Notes under the pieces: generated by a model | The model's database searches: none | Told to the model about the DNA's origin: nothing | The model's input: the letters and a program-made list of their open reading frames with translations, nothing else | Made by a program: the position numbers and the translations under genes | Assembly: GCA_016713175.1 (NCBI GenBank) | Contig: JADJPQ010000001.1 | Span: 186,001 to 250,000 of the forward strand | Source: Planctomycetota bacterium | GTDB lineage: Bacteria; Planctomycetota; UBA1135; UBA2386 | DNA: 64,000 nt | Direction: 5' to 3' | Shown here: one piece after another, positions 48,776 to 58,281 of the stretch | Layout of the letters: each line of letters opens with the position of its first letter | How positions within the stretch are numbered: the first letter of the stretch is position 1

Positions 48776-51493
48776 TCAGCGACCCGCTGCGTTCGCCATG
48801 GACGCCCGGCTCTGCTGCACGCGTTGGACGTCTGCCGCGAACAACCGGGGCATCGCCTTCTCGGCGCCGTGCAGCCGACCCGACGCCGCGAGTCGTTCGG
48901 CGACCGCGAGACCACGCGCGAACGCCGCACCGGCCCGGTCCAGGCTGGCCAGTCGCTCGGCGGGCGGTCTTGCCCCATCGGCGGCTAGCTTCTCCCAGGC
49001 GGTGCCGAGCGCGTACTCGAAGGCCCCGAGATGGCGCAGTGGCCAGTGCAGATCGGGGAACCGCTCGGCCCACGCGGTCGCCGCGGGCCGCCGGGCCTCC
49101 AGTTCCGTGGTCGCGCCGACCGCATCGCCATTCGCCAGTGCGAGGTTGCCGAGTCCGACCCAGGCCATCGTCAACAGATTGCCCGCGAAGTGATCCGACC
49201 GCGCCAGTGCCTGCTCGTGTGGCACCAACGCCAATGCTTCGTGGCAGGCCTCGGCGACGCCGGCGGTGGTGCCGAGCAGTCGTTCGGCTTCGGCGCGGGC
49301 GATCAGTGACTCGGCCAGATCGAGGATCAGTTCGCGCTCCCCCGGCTGGGCGGCCAGGCGGGTGCGGAGCAGCGGCTCGACTTCGCGATAGTGCCGCACC
49401 GCCTGGCGGTGGTCGCCCTGCGCCGAGGCCAGGCGCGCGCCGCGAACGAGTGCCCGATGCAGCAGGCGTTCGGCCAGCAAGTTGCCCCGATCGGCAGCGA
49501 GCAATTCGCGCACCTGGGCCAGGGTGGTGTCGAACAACGAGTTGCCCTTCGAGGTCCGGCCGGCCTGGACGTGATCCAGGCTGAGTTCGAGTGCGAGTTC
49601 GAGCTGGTCGCGCCGCAGCTGGTTGTCCTGCGGTTGCACGGCGATCAGCGCGGCGAGCCGGTCCTGTGCTGCTTGCCAAGCGGACGTGGTGACGGCATGG
49701 TCGCCGAACGAGCTTGCGGCATAGCCGAGTTCGGCGTGCGCCATGGCCGCATCGTGGGCGAGGTCGCGGTCCGATGGTCGCTGCTCGTGCAGCCGGTCGA
49801 ACGCGCGGGCGGCGGCAGCCAGGTGGTCGCGCCCGGAGGCGAACGCACCCTCGGCGACGTCGAGCTTGCCGAGCTGGAGGTCGAGAATCGCGGCCAAGCG
49901 CTCGGCAGCGTAGTCCCTGGTGCCGACTCTCGCCAGAACGTCCCAGGCCGATCGGTAGCGGTCGCGGGCGATCGCCAGATCGCCGCCGCTGCGGTGCAGA
50001 TCGCCGCTGGTGCGCAACGTGCGGGCGACCTGCACGTGCCAGCGGTCCTCGCCTGGGTGGCGCCCGGCCCAGGCTTGCGCCAGTTCCAACGCTGCGTTGA
50101 CGGCGCGAATGGCGCCGGGGCCATCGCCGAGGTTGCCGGGGCCACGACCGCCGCGAACGGCGGCGAGGCGCAACTGCACTTCGATCATCTCGTGGGCCAG
50201 TTCCGGGTCGGTGGCGGCACGGTCCCGGTACTGGGCCAGATGTCCCTCGGCGCGCTCGGCGAGGAACGCGCGCACCGGTACCGCGCCGGGCAGAGTCTCG
50301 ATCCGGTCGTGAACACCCGCCATCAGGTCGCGCACGAGCTGGCGTACCTGGGCGTGTTCGCGGGCTTCGGCCAGCTGCGCGCTTGCCGCGAGCCGATGGG
50401 CCGCGTGTTCGGAGCGCCAGAGCAGGATCGCGGTGATCGACAGCCCTGCGGCTGCGGTAGCGAGCGTGCCGAGTGCGAAGGCGCTGCGGGGATCGCGCCG
50501 GGCAAACAGCCGCAAGCGATGCAGGCCGGACGCGCGCCGGGCCTCGACCGGGCGGAACGCCAGCCAACGATCCAGCTCGGCCGCCAGCACGCTGGCGTTG
50601 GCCGGTCGACGTTGTGGATCCGGATCCGCGGCCACGGCGAGAATCGCGTCGAGATCCAGATCGCCGGCGGGGATCAACTCGCGGCCGATGACCCCCAGGG
50701 CATGGACGTCGGCCGCGGTGGTCACGACTTCGCCGCGCAGTTGTTCGGGCGCGGCGTACCGCACCGTGGCGAGGTGCCGGCCGCTGCTGGAGCCCGGATC
50801 GTCCAACACGGCCGCGATGCCGAAGTCGACCAGCACCACCCGGCCATCGGTGCGCACCAACAGGTTCTGTGGCTTCAGGTCGCGGTGCACGATGCGGCGT
50901 TGGTGTGCGGCGGCGAGCACGACACTGGCGGCCCGCAGCAGCTGCACGCGTTCGCGGCGGTCGAGTTGGCGCTGACTGGCGTAGTCATCGAGGCGTTGAC
51001 CGTCGACGTACTCCATCGCCAGCCACGGCCGACCGTGCGGAGTCCAGCCGCCGTCGACCAGGCGGGCAATGCCAGCGTGGTCGAATTCTGCCAACAGCGA
51101 TCGCTCGCGTTCGAAACGGGCGAACGTGACGGCCGTCTGCGCGGTCCCGAGCGGCACCTTGATGGCGACCTGTTGCCGATAGGAACCGTCTGCGCGCTCG
51201 GCCAACCAGACCGCTCCCATCCCACCGCGGCCCAACGGCCGCTCCAGACGCCATGGCCCAAGCCGTGCGCCAGCGATGAACTCCACGTCGACATCGGTCC
51301 ACGGCGGGGCCGTCACCAATGGTTCGAACGCCGGGTCGTCGCGCTCGGCGTTGGTCAGGGCGACGGCCACCGACTGCGCCAGACCCGCGTCGTCGGCGGC
51401 GAGTTCGGCCAGACGTCGCTCTCGTCCCTCGGCGGCCACCGTCAGCAGGTGTTCGACTTCCTGCCGCACCCGCGCCAGGTGCTCAGGTTTCAT
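48776..51493 (-). CDS. Large Ser/Thr protein kinase coupled to an ECF sigma factor
   Basis: A 905-aa transmembrane kinase. Kinase domain at about residues 78-330: LGRGGMGAVWLAE, VAIKVPLG, HRDLKPQNLL, VDFGIAAVLDD, VRYAAPEQL. One transmembrane helix lies at about 340-362 (FALGTLATAAAGLSITAILLW). The outer or C-terminal 530 residues are Ala/Leu/Glu/Arg-rich helical pairs that resemble TPR-like repeats. Its ATG overlaps the sigma factor stop (ATGA). In planctomycetes, ECF sigma factors and kinases of this kind are commonly paired, the kinase acting in place of an anti-sigma factor; this is known of the family pairing and inferred here. Confidence 0.9.
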   Translation of the reverse strand: MKPEHLARVRQEVEHLLTVAAEGRERRLAELAADDAGLAQSVAVALTNAERDDPAFEPLVTAPPWTDVDVEFIAGARLGPWRLERPLGRGGMGAVWLAERADGSYRQQVAIKVPLGTAQTAVTFARFERERSLLAEFDHAGIARLVDGGWTPHGRPWLAMEYVDGQRLDDYASQRQLDRRERVQLLRAASVVLAAAHQRRIVHRDLKPQNLLVRTDGRVVLVDFGIAAVLDDPGSSSGRHLATVRYAAPEQLRGEVVTTAADVHALGVIGRELIPAGDLDLDAILAVAADPDPQRRPANASVLAAELDRWLAFRPVEARRASGLHRLRLFARRDPRSAFALGTLATAAAGLSITAILLWRSEHAAHRLAASAQLAEAREHAQVRQLVRDLMAGVHDRIETLPGAVPVRAFLAERAEGHLAQYRDRAATDPELAHEMIEVQLRLAAVRGGRGPGNLGDGPGAIRAVNAALELAQAWAGRHPGEDRWHVQVARTLRTSGDLHRSGGDLAIARDRYRSAWDVLARVGTRDYAAERLAAILDLQLGKLDVAEGAFASGRDHLAAAARAFDRLHEQRPSDRDLAHDAAMAHAELGYAASSFGDHAVTTSAWQAAQDRLAALIAVQPQDNQLRRDQLELALELSLDHVQAGRTSKGNSLFDTTLAQVRELLAADRGNLLAERLLHRALVRGARLASAQGDHRQAVRHYREVEPLLRTRLAAQPGERELILDLAESLIARAEAERLLGTTAGVAEACHEALALVPHEQALARSDHFAGNLLTMAWVGLGNLALANGDAVGATTELEARRPAATAWAERFPDLHWPLRHLGAFEYALGTAWEKLAADGARPPAERLASLDRAGAAFARGLAVAERLAASGRLHGAEKAMPRLFAADVQRVQQSRASMANAAGR

Positions 51494-52077
51494 GTCGGGT
51501 TGCCCTCGAGCAAGCCGCGCAGGAGCGCGCGGGCGCAGCGCCAGTCACGTTCGACGCTGGCGGTCGAGCGTCCAGTCGCGGCTGCGGTCTCGGCAATGGA
51601 CAGTCCACCGAAGAAGCGCAATTCGACCAGTTCGGCAAGGTCGGGCGCCGTCCTGGCCAGTTGCTCCAGTGCATCATCGATCGCGACCAGGTCGAGCTGG
51701 CGAGCCTCGGCCGCGACCAGCCATTCGGCCAACGGCAACGGTTCGACGTCGGCGCCGCGCCGCTTCTGCCGCTTGCGGGAGCGGGCGTGGTCGATCAGCG
51801 TGCGGCGCATGGCCCTGGAGGCGGCGCGCAGGAAGTGGCTGCGATCGGCGAACGAACGTGGTTCGCGGCCCAGCAAACGCAGCCAGGCTTCGTGCACCAA
51901 CGCCGTCGGATCCAGGGTGTGGTCGGCACGCTCCTGTCGCATGCACCTTGCTGCGGTGCGGCGCAGCTCGCCGTACACCAGGTCCAGCAGTTCAGCGGCG
52001 GCGGTGGCATCGCCGGCGCCAAGCCGGGCCAGACACCGGGTCACGTCGCCCTCCGGAGAGGATGCAGCGGCAGCCAT
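51490..52077 (-). CDS. ECF sigma factor (planctomycete type)
   Basis: A 195-aa sigma factor of the Sigma70_ECF group common in planctomycetes. Sigma2 region: VYGELRRTAARCMRQERADHTLDPTALVHEAWLRLLG...FLRAASRAMRRTLIDHARSRKRQKRG; sigma4 region: LAELVELRFFGGLSIAETAAATGRSTASVERDWRCARALLRGLL. It begins at ATG 52077; the open frame upstream does not read as protein. The kinase gene follows by ATGA overlap, so the pair is one signalling unit. Confidence 0.93.
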   Translation of the reverse strand: MAAAASSPEGDVTRCLARLGAGDATAAAELLDLVYGELRRTAARCMRQERADHTLDPTALVHEAWLRLLGREPRSFADRSHFLRAASRAMRRTLIDHARSRKRQKRRGADVEPLPLAEWLVAAEARQLDLVAIDDALEQLARTAPDLAELVELRFFGGLSIAETAAATGRSTASVERDWRCARALLRGLLEGNPT

Positions 52078-52269
52078 GGGAAGCAGGATAGCGGGTGCAT
52101 CGCACGGGCGGGGCAAGCGCCGGGCAGGCCGCATTGCCATCAAGGAGGGCCCGATTTCGGCGTTTTCCTGATGGACGGTCGAGCGGGATGCCGCTTCGCG
52201 CTCGTCCCGTTCGGGTCCGGTGGTCGTCGATTGCGAGCACCGCGGCCGGTCCCTGTTCCAACACCCGTC

Positions 52270-53841
52270 ATGTCCCGTATCGTCGTTGCGTTCGTCCTGC
52301 CGGTTGCGCCGCTGTTTGCGCAGATCTGCCAGACCCAGGCCTTGACCTGGCCGGACCCGCAGGCGAGTGCGCGGGTCGGTGGGGCCATCGCCCGCCACGC
52401 CGACACGCTGGCGGCCGGAGGCACGTTGGTCGATTATTCGAACGGGCTCGGAGGTGCCGTCTACGTCTGGCGTGCGGCGAACGGCGTCTGGTCGTTGGAG
52501 CAGAAGATCGGCACGCCGAACAACGGCGGATTCGGCACTGCATTCGGTCGCGCGGTCGCGTTGGACGGCGATCGCCTGGTCGCGGGCGGCAACCCCGGGC
52601 TCAACGCGGCCTGGCTGTACCGACGCGCGGGAACGCAATGGACATCCGCCGGGCAGCTGCCCGTAAGCGGGTACTCCTATGCCATCAACTTCGGACATGC
52701 GGTTGCGGTCGATAGCGATTGGATCGCGGTGGCCGCGCCGCAGGCGGTGGGGGCCGCCCCGCTGACCGTGCGAACTGGCGCGGTGTTCGTGTTCCGTGAC
52801 CAGGGCGCCGTCAGCGAGATCGCCCAGCTGCGGCCGGCGTCGCTCTCGGGCATCGATGATCTCGGGATCAGCCTCGCCATGCGATCGGGGGTGCTTGCGA
52901 TCGGCTCGGCGATCGGCAACTCGTACGCCAGCGCCAGCCTCGGCGAGGTCTTCGTCTACCGCACTGCCGCTGGGCAGGTGCTGCCGGATGGCAGCCTGCG
53001 GACGCCGGCGACGTCGCCGGGTGCCGACTCGTCGGGCGCCACCTTTGGCCGGGTCGTCGCCACCGATGGCATCCGGATCGCGGTGGCGGACATCGCCGAA
53101 GTCGTGGCTGGGTTCCAGACCGGAGCGGTCCACATCTGGGTGCATCAAGGTGGCAGCTGGGTCCACGAGGCCAGGGTCGTCGGTCGGCCCAACACCTGCG
53201 GTTTCGGCAGTGCTATCTCGATCGACGCGGACGAACTGATCGTCGGCCAGTCCTGTGGCCAACGCGTGAGTCACTTCCGTCGGGTGAACGGCACCTGGGT
53301 CGAGCAGGGGATCACCCTCGCCATCAGTGGCGGAGCGTTCGCGATCAGCAGCATCGATCTCGAAGGGCAAGAACTGGCGCTCGGGTCCAATCTGAGTCCC
53401 GGTCCGTTGGTGGATGCGGGACAGGTCGGCGTGTTCCGGCTCGGCTCGGGATCGTTGCCGTACGGGACCGGCATTGCCGGCAGTGGCAGCCTGACGCCAG
53501 AGTTGTTCGGCACCGGCTGCCCGCGGATCGGCCAGCCCTATTCGGTCGATCTCGCGCGGGGCCTCGGTGGCGGTCTGGCGTTGTTGGGTATCGGTTTCCA
53601 GCCGACCCAGGCCACGTTGCTGGGCGGAACGTTGTGGGTCGGCAGCATTGGCTCGACGACCGCGCTGCTCCTCAGCGGGATGCCAGGGCAGCCTGGCGCC
53701 GGCACGTTCCAGGTGCCGTTGTCGGCGTCGTCGCCCAGCTTCCTCGGGCTGCGGCTCTACTGCCAGGCGGGTGTGTTCGATCCGGCGGCAGTGCAGGGCG
53801 TCGCACTCACCAACGCGCTCGAAGTGGTGATCGGATCCTGA
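52270..53841 (+). CDS. Secreted FG-GAP-like beta-propeller protein
   Basis: A 523-aa secreted protein: signal peptide at about residues 1-18 (MSRIVVAFVLPVAPLFAQ), then six to seven repeated blades of the type GGAIARHADTLAAGG, FGRAVALDGDRLVAGG, FGHAVAVDSDWIAVAAP, LGISLAMRSGVLAIGS, FGRVVATDGIRIAVAD, FGSAISIDADELIVGQ. The last 120 residues (LFGTGCPRIGQPYSVDLARGLGGGLALLGIG...) form the same Gly-rich C-terminal domain seen in the proteins at 20362 and 62533. Probably cell-surface or extracellular. The 192-bp region before it, between divergent genes, shows no other gene. Confidence 0.75.
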   Translation: MSRIVVAFVLPVAPLFAQICQTQALTWPDPQASARVGGAIARHADTLAAGGTLVDYSNGLGGAVYVWRAANGVWSLEQKIGTPNNGGFGTAFGRAVALDGDRLVAGGNPGLNAAWLYRRAGTQWTSAGQLPVSGYSYAINFGHAVAVDSDWIAVAAPQAVGAAPLTVRTGAVFVFRDQGAVSEIAQLRPASLSGIDDLGISLAMRSGVLAIGSAIGNSYASASLGEVFVYRTAAGQVLPDGSLRTPATSPGADSSGATFGRVVATDGIRIAVADIAEVVAGFQTGAVHIWVHQGGSWVHEARVVGRPNTCGFGSAISIDADELIVGQSCGQRVSHFRRVNGTWVEQGITLAISGGAFAISSIDLEGQELALGSNLSPGPLVDAGQVGVFRLGSGSLPYGTGIAGSGSLTPELFGTGCPRIGQPYSVDLARGLGGGLALLGIGFQPTQATLLGGTLWVGSIGSTTALLLSGMPGQPGAGTFQVPLSASSPSFLGLRLYCQAGVFDPAAVQGVALTNALEVVIGS

Positions 53842-53844
53842 TCG

Positions 53845-54921
53845 TCAACGGCGCGGCAACGCCGCCAGTACCTGCTGCCAGGCGCGCGCCATGACCTCGT
53901 CTTTGCGGGCGTAGTCGATGGTGTTGCGCAGAAGCCGCAACAGTGCCGCATCGTCAGTGAGTGTCGGGTGCGCGGCGAACGTCGCGGTCGCCAGTTCGGG
54001 AGCGCCTGCTGCCAATGGCTCCTGCGCCATCGTCCAGATCAGGCGTGCACGTGCGAATGGCATGCGGTCGCGCAGGCGATCGGCGTGTTCGGCCAACCAG
54101 CCGACGATGATGCCGTCGCGATAGTGCCGCTGCAGCAGGCCTTCGTCGGCGGCCAGCAGTTCGTCGCCGAGCTGTTGCATCCACGCATCGGCGGCGGCGA
54201 GGTCGTCGGGGTCGGCGAGAAAGCGCTCCCGTGGCGGTCGGGGGTCCGTCGTGCGGCACATCGCCAGCGGCAAGGCCACCGCGAGCAACGCGGTGCCGGC
54301 CAGGGCGAACAGCGCCGTGCGGCGCGTCGCGCGAGCCTGCTGGCGGATCGGGGTCAATGCGTGCTGCAGTTCTTCCGCGGTCAGCAGGCGCGCACCGCGG
54401 ATGCAGTCGTCGAGCACGCGGTAGACCTTCACTTCGCCGGGCACGCCCTTGAACACGCGCTGGCCGACCTCGAAGGCCTGCACTTCGTTCTTGTTCATCG
54501 CCAGGAACGTCGTCGCGTCGAGCCAGACGGCGTTCGGTTCGGCCGCGCTCTGCAACCGCGCGGCGAGGTTGACGGCGTCGCCGAACACGTCGCCGTCGTC
54601 GCGCCGGGTCACTTCGCCGGTCGCGATGCCGACCCGAACCTGCAGCGGCGGTGTCGCTGGGTCCAGGCCCTGGTTGTGTGCCGTCAGTTGGGCGTGCACC
54701 TGGATCGCCGCGAGCACCGCATCGGTCGGGCTGCCGAACGCGACCAGGAACGCATCGCCCATCGCTTTGACGACGTTGCCGCGGAACGCGGCGAACACCG
54801 GGCGAAGCAGCGCGTCGTGTCGGGTCAGGTCGCGGGCGATCTGTTCGCGTGACGACGCCGCCTGGCGGGCGGTGTAGCCCTGCAGGTCGGAGATCAGGAT
54901 TGACAGGGTTTGCGTGCGCAT
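53845..54921 (-). CDS. Class III adenylate/guanylate cyclase with transmembrane tail
   Basis: A 358-aa protein. The cyclase domain occupies residues 1-170: metal-binding Asp in LSILISDLQGYTARQ, second in FRGNVVKAMGDAFLVAFGSP, substrate and transition-state region GDVFGDAVNLAARLQSAAEPNAV, then VFKGVPGEVKVYRV. A transmembrane helix follows (about 205-225) and an outer helical tail of about 130 residues. The order is reversed from common receptors, where the cyclase is C-terminal. Whether ATP or GTP is used cannot be told safely. ATG 54921 places the start next to the first strand; ATG 54942 is an alternative. Confidence 0.85.
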   Translation of the reverse strand: MRTQTLSILISDLQGYTARQAASSREQIARDLTRHDALLRPVFAAFRGNVVKAMGDAFLVAFGSPTDAVLAAIQVHAQLTAHNQGLDPATPPLQVRVGIATGEVTRRDDGDVFGDAVNLAARLQSAAEPNAVWLDATTFLAMNKNEVQAFEVGQRVFKGVPGEVKVYRVLDDCIRGARLLTAEELQHALTPIRQQARATRRTALFALAGTALLAVALPLAMCRTTDPRPPRERFLADPDDLAAADAWMQQLGDELLAADEGLLQRHYRDGIIVGWLAEHADRLRDRMPFARARLIWTMAQEPLAAGAPELATATFAAHPTLTDDAALLRLLRNTIDYARKDEVMARAWQQVLAALPRR

Positions 54922-54949
54922 CCGTGCCAGGAGCGGGATCATAGCGGCG

Positions 54950-55534
54950 ATGGACGTCGTTCCCGTCGTGTTGACCGGCAGCCGCGTGCGCCTCGAACCG
55001 ATGCGGCAGGATCACCTGCCGGCGCTGTGCGCCGTCGGCTGCGATCCGGAGCTGTGGAAGATCACCGTCAACAACGGCACCACGCCCGCCGACATGGCGA
55101 AGTGGCTGCAGAACGCGCTCGACGAGCAGGGCAGGGGCGCGGCATTGCCGTTCGTCACGGTGGCGCAGGCCGACGGCCAGGTGATCGGCAGCACCCGCTT
55201 CGGCAACATCGATCGGGTCTCGCGACGCGTCGAGATCGGGTGGACCTTCGTCGGTCGCGCGCTTCAGCGCACTGGTGCCAATCGCGAAGCGAAGCTGTTG
55301 ATGCTGACGCACGCGTTCGAGGTGTGGCGCTGCCGCCGCGTCGAGTTCAGGACCGATGCGATCAACTCGCAGTCACGGAACGCCCTGCTCGGCATCGGCG
55401 CGACGCAGGAAGGCATCCTGCGCCGGCATCAGCAGACGTGGACGGGGCGGATGCGGGACACGGTGTACTTCTCGATCCTCGACGACGAGTGGCCGGCGGT
55501 CCGCGAACGGCTGCAGCGCGGGCTCAGCCGCTGA
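54950..55534 (+). CDS. GNAT-family acetyltransferase (RimJ/RimL-like)
   Basis: A 194-aa acetyltransferase of the RimJ/RimL type: LTGSRVRLEPMRQDHLPAL at the start, GQVIGSTRFGNID near 80-92, EIGWTFVGRALQRTGANREAKLLMLTHAFEVWRCRRVEFRTDAINSQSRNALLGIGATQEGILRRH (about 100-165), the typical block for this subgroup. Probably acetylates a peptide N-terminus or small amine. Its start is 29 bp from the cyclase start on the other strand, so the genes share a tiny divergent promoter region. Confidence 0.85.
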   Translation: MDVVPVVLTGSRVRLEPMRQDHLPALCAVGCDPELWKITVNNGTTPADMAKWLQNALDEQGRGAALPFVTVAQADGQVIGSTRFGNIDRVSRRVEIGWTFVGRALQRTGANREAKLLMLTHAFEVWRCRRVEFRTDAINSQSRNALLGIGATQEGILRRHQQTWTGRMRDTVYFSILDDEWPAVRERLQRGLSR

Positions 55535-55583
55535 GCAGGGCCGCGCGTTCGGTCACCAGCGCGGCGTAGAACGCGCCAATCGA

Positions 55584-55718
55584 TTCCCGATCGGGAATGA
55601 TGGGCAACTCCTCGTTGGTCCTGGCTGGTTTCGAGGCCAACCGGATACCGATCGGGAATCATCGTTTTCCAACGCACGACGAATGTCAATCTCGGCGACT
55701 GGATCTGTTCCCGATCGG
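55584..55718. repeat. Three evenly spaced CCGATCGG palindromes
   Basis: CCGATCGG occurs at 55587-55594, 55648-55655 and 55711-55718, with centre spacings of 61 and 63 bp. The first is extended to a perfect 14-bp palindrome (TTCCCGATCGGGAA, 55584-55597); the others share most of the GGGAAT or TTCCC flank. They fill the gap between two convergent genes, where nothing else was recognised. Spacing of about six helical turns suggests protein binding sites on one face. Confidence 0.6.
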
Positions 55719-55725
55719 AATTCGA

Positions 55726-57144
55726 CTAATGCTTGTGCGAAGGCCCATCGTCCTCCGCGGCCGCGATCTTCTGGACCATTCCGCCGATCCCGCGCCAGTC
55801 CATGAGCAACAGCAGGATCGGCCACAAGCCGGCGAGCGCGAACTGCCACAGTTGGTGCCCGATGCCAAAACTGCGAGTCGACGCGTAGACGAGGTAGCTG
55901 AACGGTCCGACCCAGGCGAGCAGTTCGACCGCCCGGTTGATCGTCGGGTGGTTGGCCAGCGCGAACAGCGGCAGCCACCACAGGTGGTACCACGGCGCGA
56001 AGTTGGGCACACACAAGAACACGAACACCGCCAGCAGTAGCACGCCAAAGCGCCCGACCATCGCGGTGTCTTCGGCGCGCCGCCAGCCGAGCACCAGCAG
56101 AGTCAGCATCAGCAGGCCACCGAGACCGACGACGACCTTGGCGGCCCAGGCGCCGAGCGCCATGCCGACCAGTGCGCTCGCCGAACTGCGCGCGACATCC
56201 GCCTGCTTGGACAGGAAGTCCAGGGCGCCGGGCTCGCGGAAGTAGATCCACCAGGCGCCGAGTGCGACGGTCGCCGAAGCAGCCACGCCGATGGCGAAGC
56301 CACCGACTTGTCGCGATCGGATCGCGTGGCCGAGCAGCAGCGGCCCGAACGGCGCACTGCCGTGCTTGGTCAGCACCGACAAGCCAAACGACGTCGTGGC
56401 GGTGGCCGCCTTGGCGTGCGCCAGGCCGGCGACCATCGCCGCCAGCAACAGCGCCTGCAGGGCGTCGTTGTGCGCCGAGTTGCAGTTCTCGAGCAGGAGC
56501 CACGGGTTCCACAACCACAGCACGAGGCCGCGATGCGCATCGCGTTCGCCGTGCTTTCTGAGCGCCAGGTAGAGCAGCCAGCCGGCGGCGACATGGGCGA
56601 CCGCGCACAACGCCTTCCACAGGTAGACGCCGACCCACGGTGAGTCGAAGTGCGCCAACAGCCACTGCAGGCGGGCCGCGATCGGTCCGTACGGCATCAC
56701 CCACGTGGTCCATTCCGCCAGCCCGTCGCCGATGTACGGCGCCATCCGCGGATCGGCGGCCAGCGACTGTGCGGTGGTCGTGTATGGGTTGTAACCGAGC
56801 ACCTCGACGCGACCGCGCGCGAGGTAGTCGAACACGTCGCTGCTGAGGAACGGCGGCGCGATGGTTGCCAACACGGTCAGCGTGATGCCGGTGCCGAGCA
56901 GGAACGACAGCGGCAGACTGCTCGCCTGCCGGATGCCCTGCGCGAACGCCAGTCCGGCCAGCAGCGTGAACGCGACGAGCCCGAGACCCTCGCCGGTGTG
57001 CAACAGCCACCACAGATCGCCGCCCCAGACGAACTCATGCCGGCACGCGATCGCGAGCAGCAGCAGCCAGGCGAGCACGCTCTGGGCGCGCAATCGACCC
57101 GGCGACCAATCGGAAGGCAACGGCAGGTCGGGCGGTTTGGTCAT
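55726..57144 (-). CDS. Polytopic GT-C-type glycosyltransferase
   Basis: A 472-aa integral membrane protein with 11-12 hydrophobic segments. It resembles GT87/mannosyltransferase-like enzymes that use polyprenyl-phosphate sugars: an early acidic loop (LSSDVFDYLARGRVEVLGYNPY, about residues 98-119) with the D-Y-x-x-R that marks the catalytic loop, then many Leu/Trp-rich helices and VPNFAPWYHLWWLPLFALA. The substrate is unknown. Its start overlaps the stop of the GT4 gene (ATGA), so the two probably act in one glycan pathway. Confidence 0.75.
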   Translation of the reverse strand: MTKPPDLPLPSDWSPGRLRAQSVLAWLLLLAIACRHEFVWGGDLWWLLHTGEGLGLVAFTLLAGLAFAQGIRQASSLPLSFLLGTGITLTVLATIAPPFLSSDVFDYLARGRVEVLGYNPYTTTAQSLAADPRMAPYIGDGLAEWTTWVMPYGPIAARLQWLLAHFDSPWVGVYLWKALCAVAHVAAGWLLYLALRKHGERDAHRGLVLWLWNPWLLLENCNSAHNDALQALLLAAMVAGLAHAKAATATTSFGLSVLTKHGSAPFGPLLLGHAIRSRQVGGFAIGVAASATVALGAWWIYFREPGALDFLSKQADVARSSASALVGMALGAWAAKVVVGLGGLLMLTLLVLGWRRAEDTAMVGRFGVLLLAVFVFLCVPNFAPWYHLWWLPLFALANHPTINRAVELLAWVGPFSYLVYASTRSFGIGHQLWQFALAGLWPILLLLMDWRGIGGMVQKIAAAEDDGPSHKH

Positions 57145-58277
57145 CGGGCGAGTTCGCGGTAGACGGCGAGGATACCTTCGGCAGTGCGGCGCCAGGTGAA
57201 CGTTCGCGCGCGCGCGATCGCGGCGGCGCGGATGCCGGCGAAGTTCGGCACATAGTCGTCGAGTCCGCGCTCGATGGCGTCGGCGATCGCGTCGACCGAG
57301 TTCGGGTCGAAGTAGCGGGCGTGGTCGCCACCGGCCTCGGGCATCGCCGTGGTGTTCGAGGTGATCACCGGCGTGCCGAGCACCAGCGACTCGACGACCG
57401 GGATGCCCCAGCCTTCGACCAGGCTCGGATACACCGCCAGGTCGGCGCCGGCGTACAGCGCGATCAGATCGCTGCGCTCCAGGTAGGGCAGGAAGCGCAC
57501 GTACTCGAGCACGCCGGCCTTCTGGGCGCGTTCGCGGAACCGGTCGACAGCCTTGCCGAGACCGGAGATCAACAGCAGGTGCGGCAGATCGCGGCGTTTG
57601 CGGCGCACCGCGGCCCAGGCTTCCAGCAGGCGGCCGGTATTCTTGCGCTCGAGTGCGGCGCCGATCGAGAACAGATACGGCCGCCCTTCCGCGAACCGCG
57701 TGCGCATCGCCGCACCGGCCCCGTCCGGGGCGCCGGCGAGGAACTCCGGATGGACGCCGTTCAGACTCAACCGGACCTTCTGCGGATCGCAGCCAAAGCG
57801 CTCGCAGATGTCCTGCTTCGACCATTCACTGACGGTCAGGATCACCGCCGCATCGCGCACGACCCGCGGCGTCACCGCACGCGCATAGCGGACGAACGGA
57901 TCCTGCAGGTCGTCGGGCCACCAGGTCACGATCACATCGTGCAGCGAGACGACCATGCGCGGACCCGGCCAGGCGCGCCAGCGCGGCGGCAGCGTGTTGT
58001 AGGTGCCGTGGTACAGATCGACGCGATCGCGGCGGATCCGCCACGGCATCTGCAGCCGTTCCCAGGTGTGCCAGCGTGAACCCGGCAGGTCGGTGTGCAC
58101 CGCGCGCATGTTGGCCGGGATCTCGATGCTCCCTGCCGGCAGCGGCAACTGGTGGTAGAGCAGGAACTCGACGTCGGGGCACAGCGCCGAGAACTCGCGC
58201 ATCAGATGGCGCACATACAGACCGATGCCGCGCGGCTCCGGCCGGAATCCTTCGCGGGCGTCGAAGCCGATGCGCAT
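57141..58277 (-). CDS. GT4-family glycosyltransferase
   Basis: A 378-aa GT-B enzyme. The N-terminal domain begins MRIGFDAREGFRPEPRGIGLYVRHLMREF (acceptor side). C-terminal domain: VSEWSKQDICERFGCDPQKVRLSLNGV, FSIGAALERKNTGRLLEAWA, LYAGADLAVYPSLVEGWGIPVVESLVLGTPVITSNTTAMPEAGGDHARYFDP, with E-x7-E as the nucleotide-sugar site. ATG 58277 was chosen for the Rossmann start. Coupled to the GT-C gene downstream and 4 bp after the aminopeptidase gene. Confidence 0.88.
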   Translation of the reverse strand: MRIGFDAREGFRPEPRGIGLYVRHLMREFSALCPDVEFLLYHQLPLPAGSIEIPANMRAVHTDLPGSRWHTWERLQMPWRIRRDRVDLYHGTYNTLPPRWRAWPGPRMVVSLHDVIVTWWPDDLQDPFVRYARAVTPRVVRDAAVILTVSEWSKQDICERFGCDPQKVRLSLNGVHPEFLAGAPDGAGAAMRTRFAEGRPYLFSIGAALERKNTGRLLEAWAAVRRKRRDLPHLLLISGLGKAVDRFRERAQKAGVLEYVRFLPYLERSDLIALYAGADLAVYPSLVEGWGIPVVESLVLGTPVITSNTTAMPEAGGDHARYFDPNSVDAIADAIERGLDDYVPNFAGIRAAAIARARTFTWRRTAEGILAVYRELAR

Positions 58278-58281
58278 CCGT

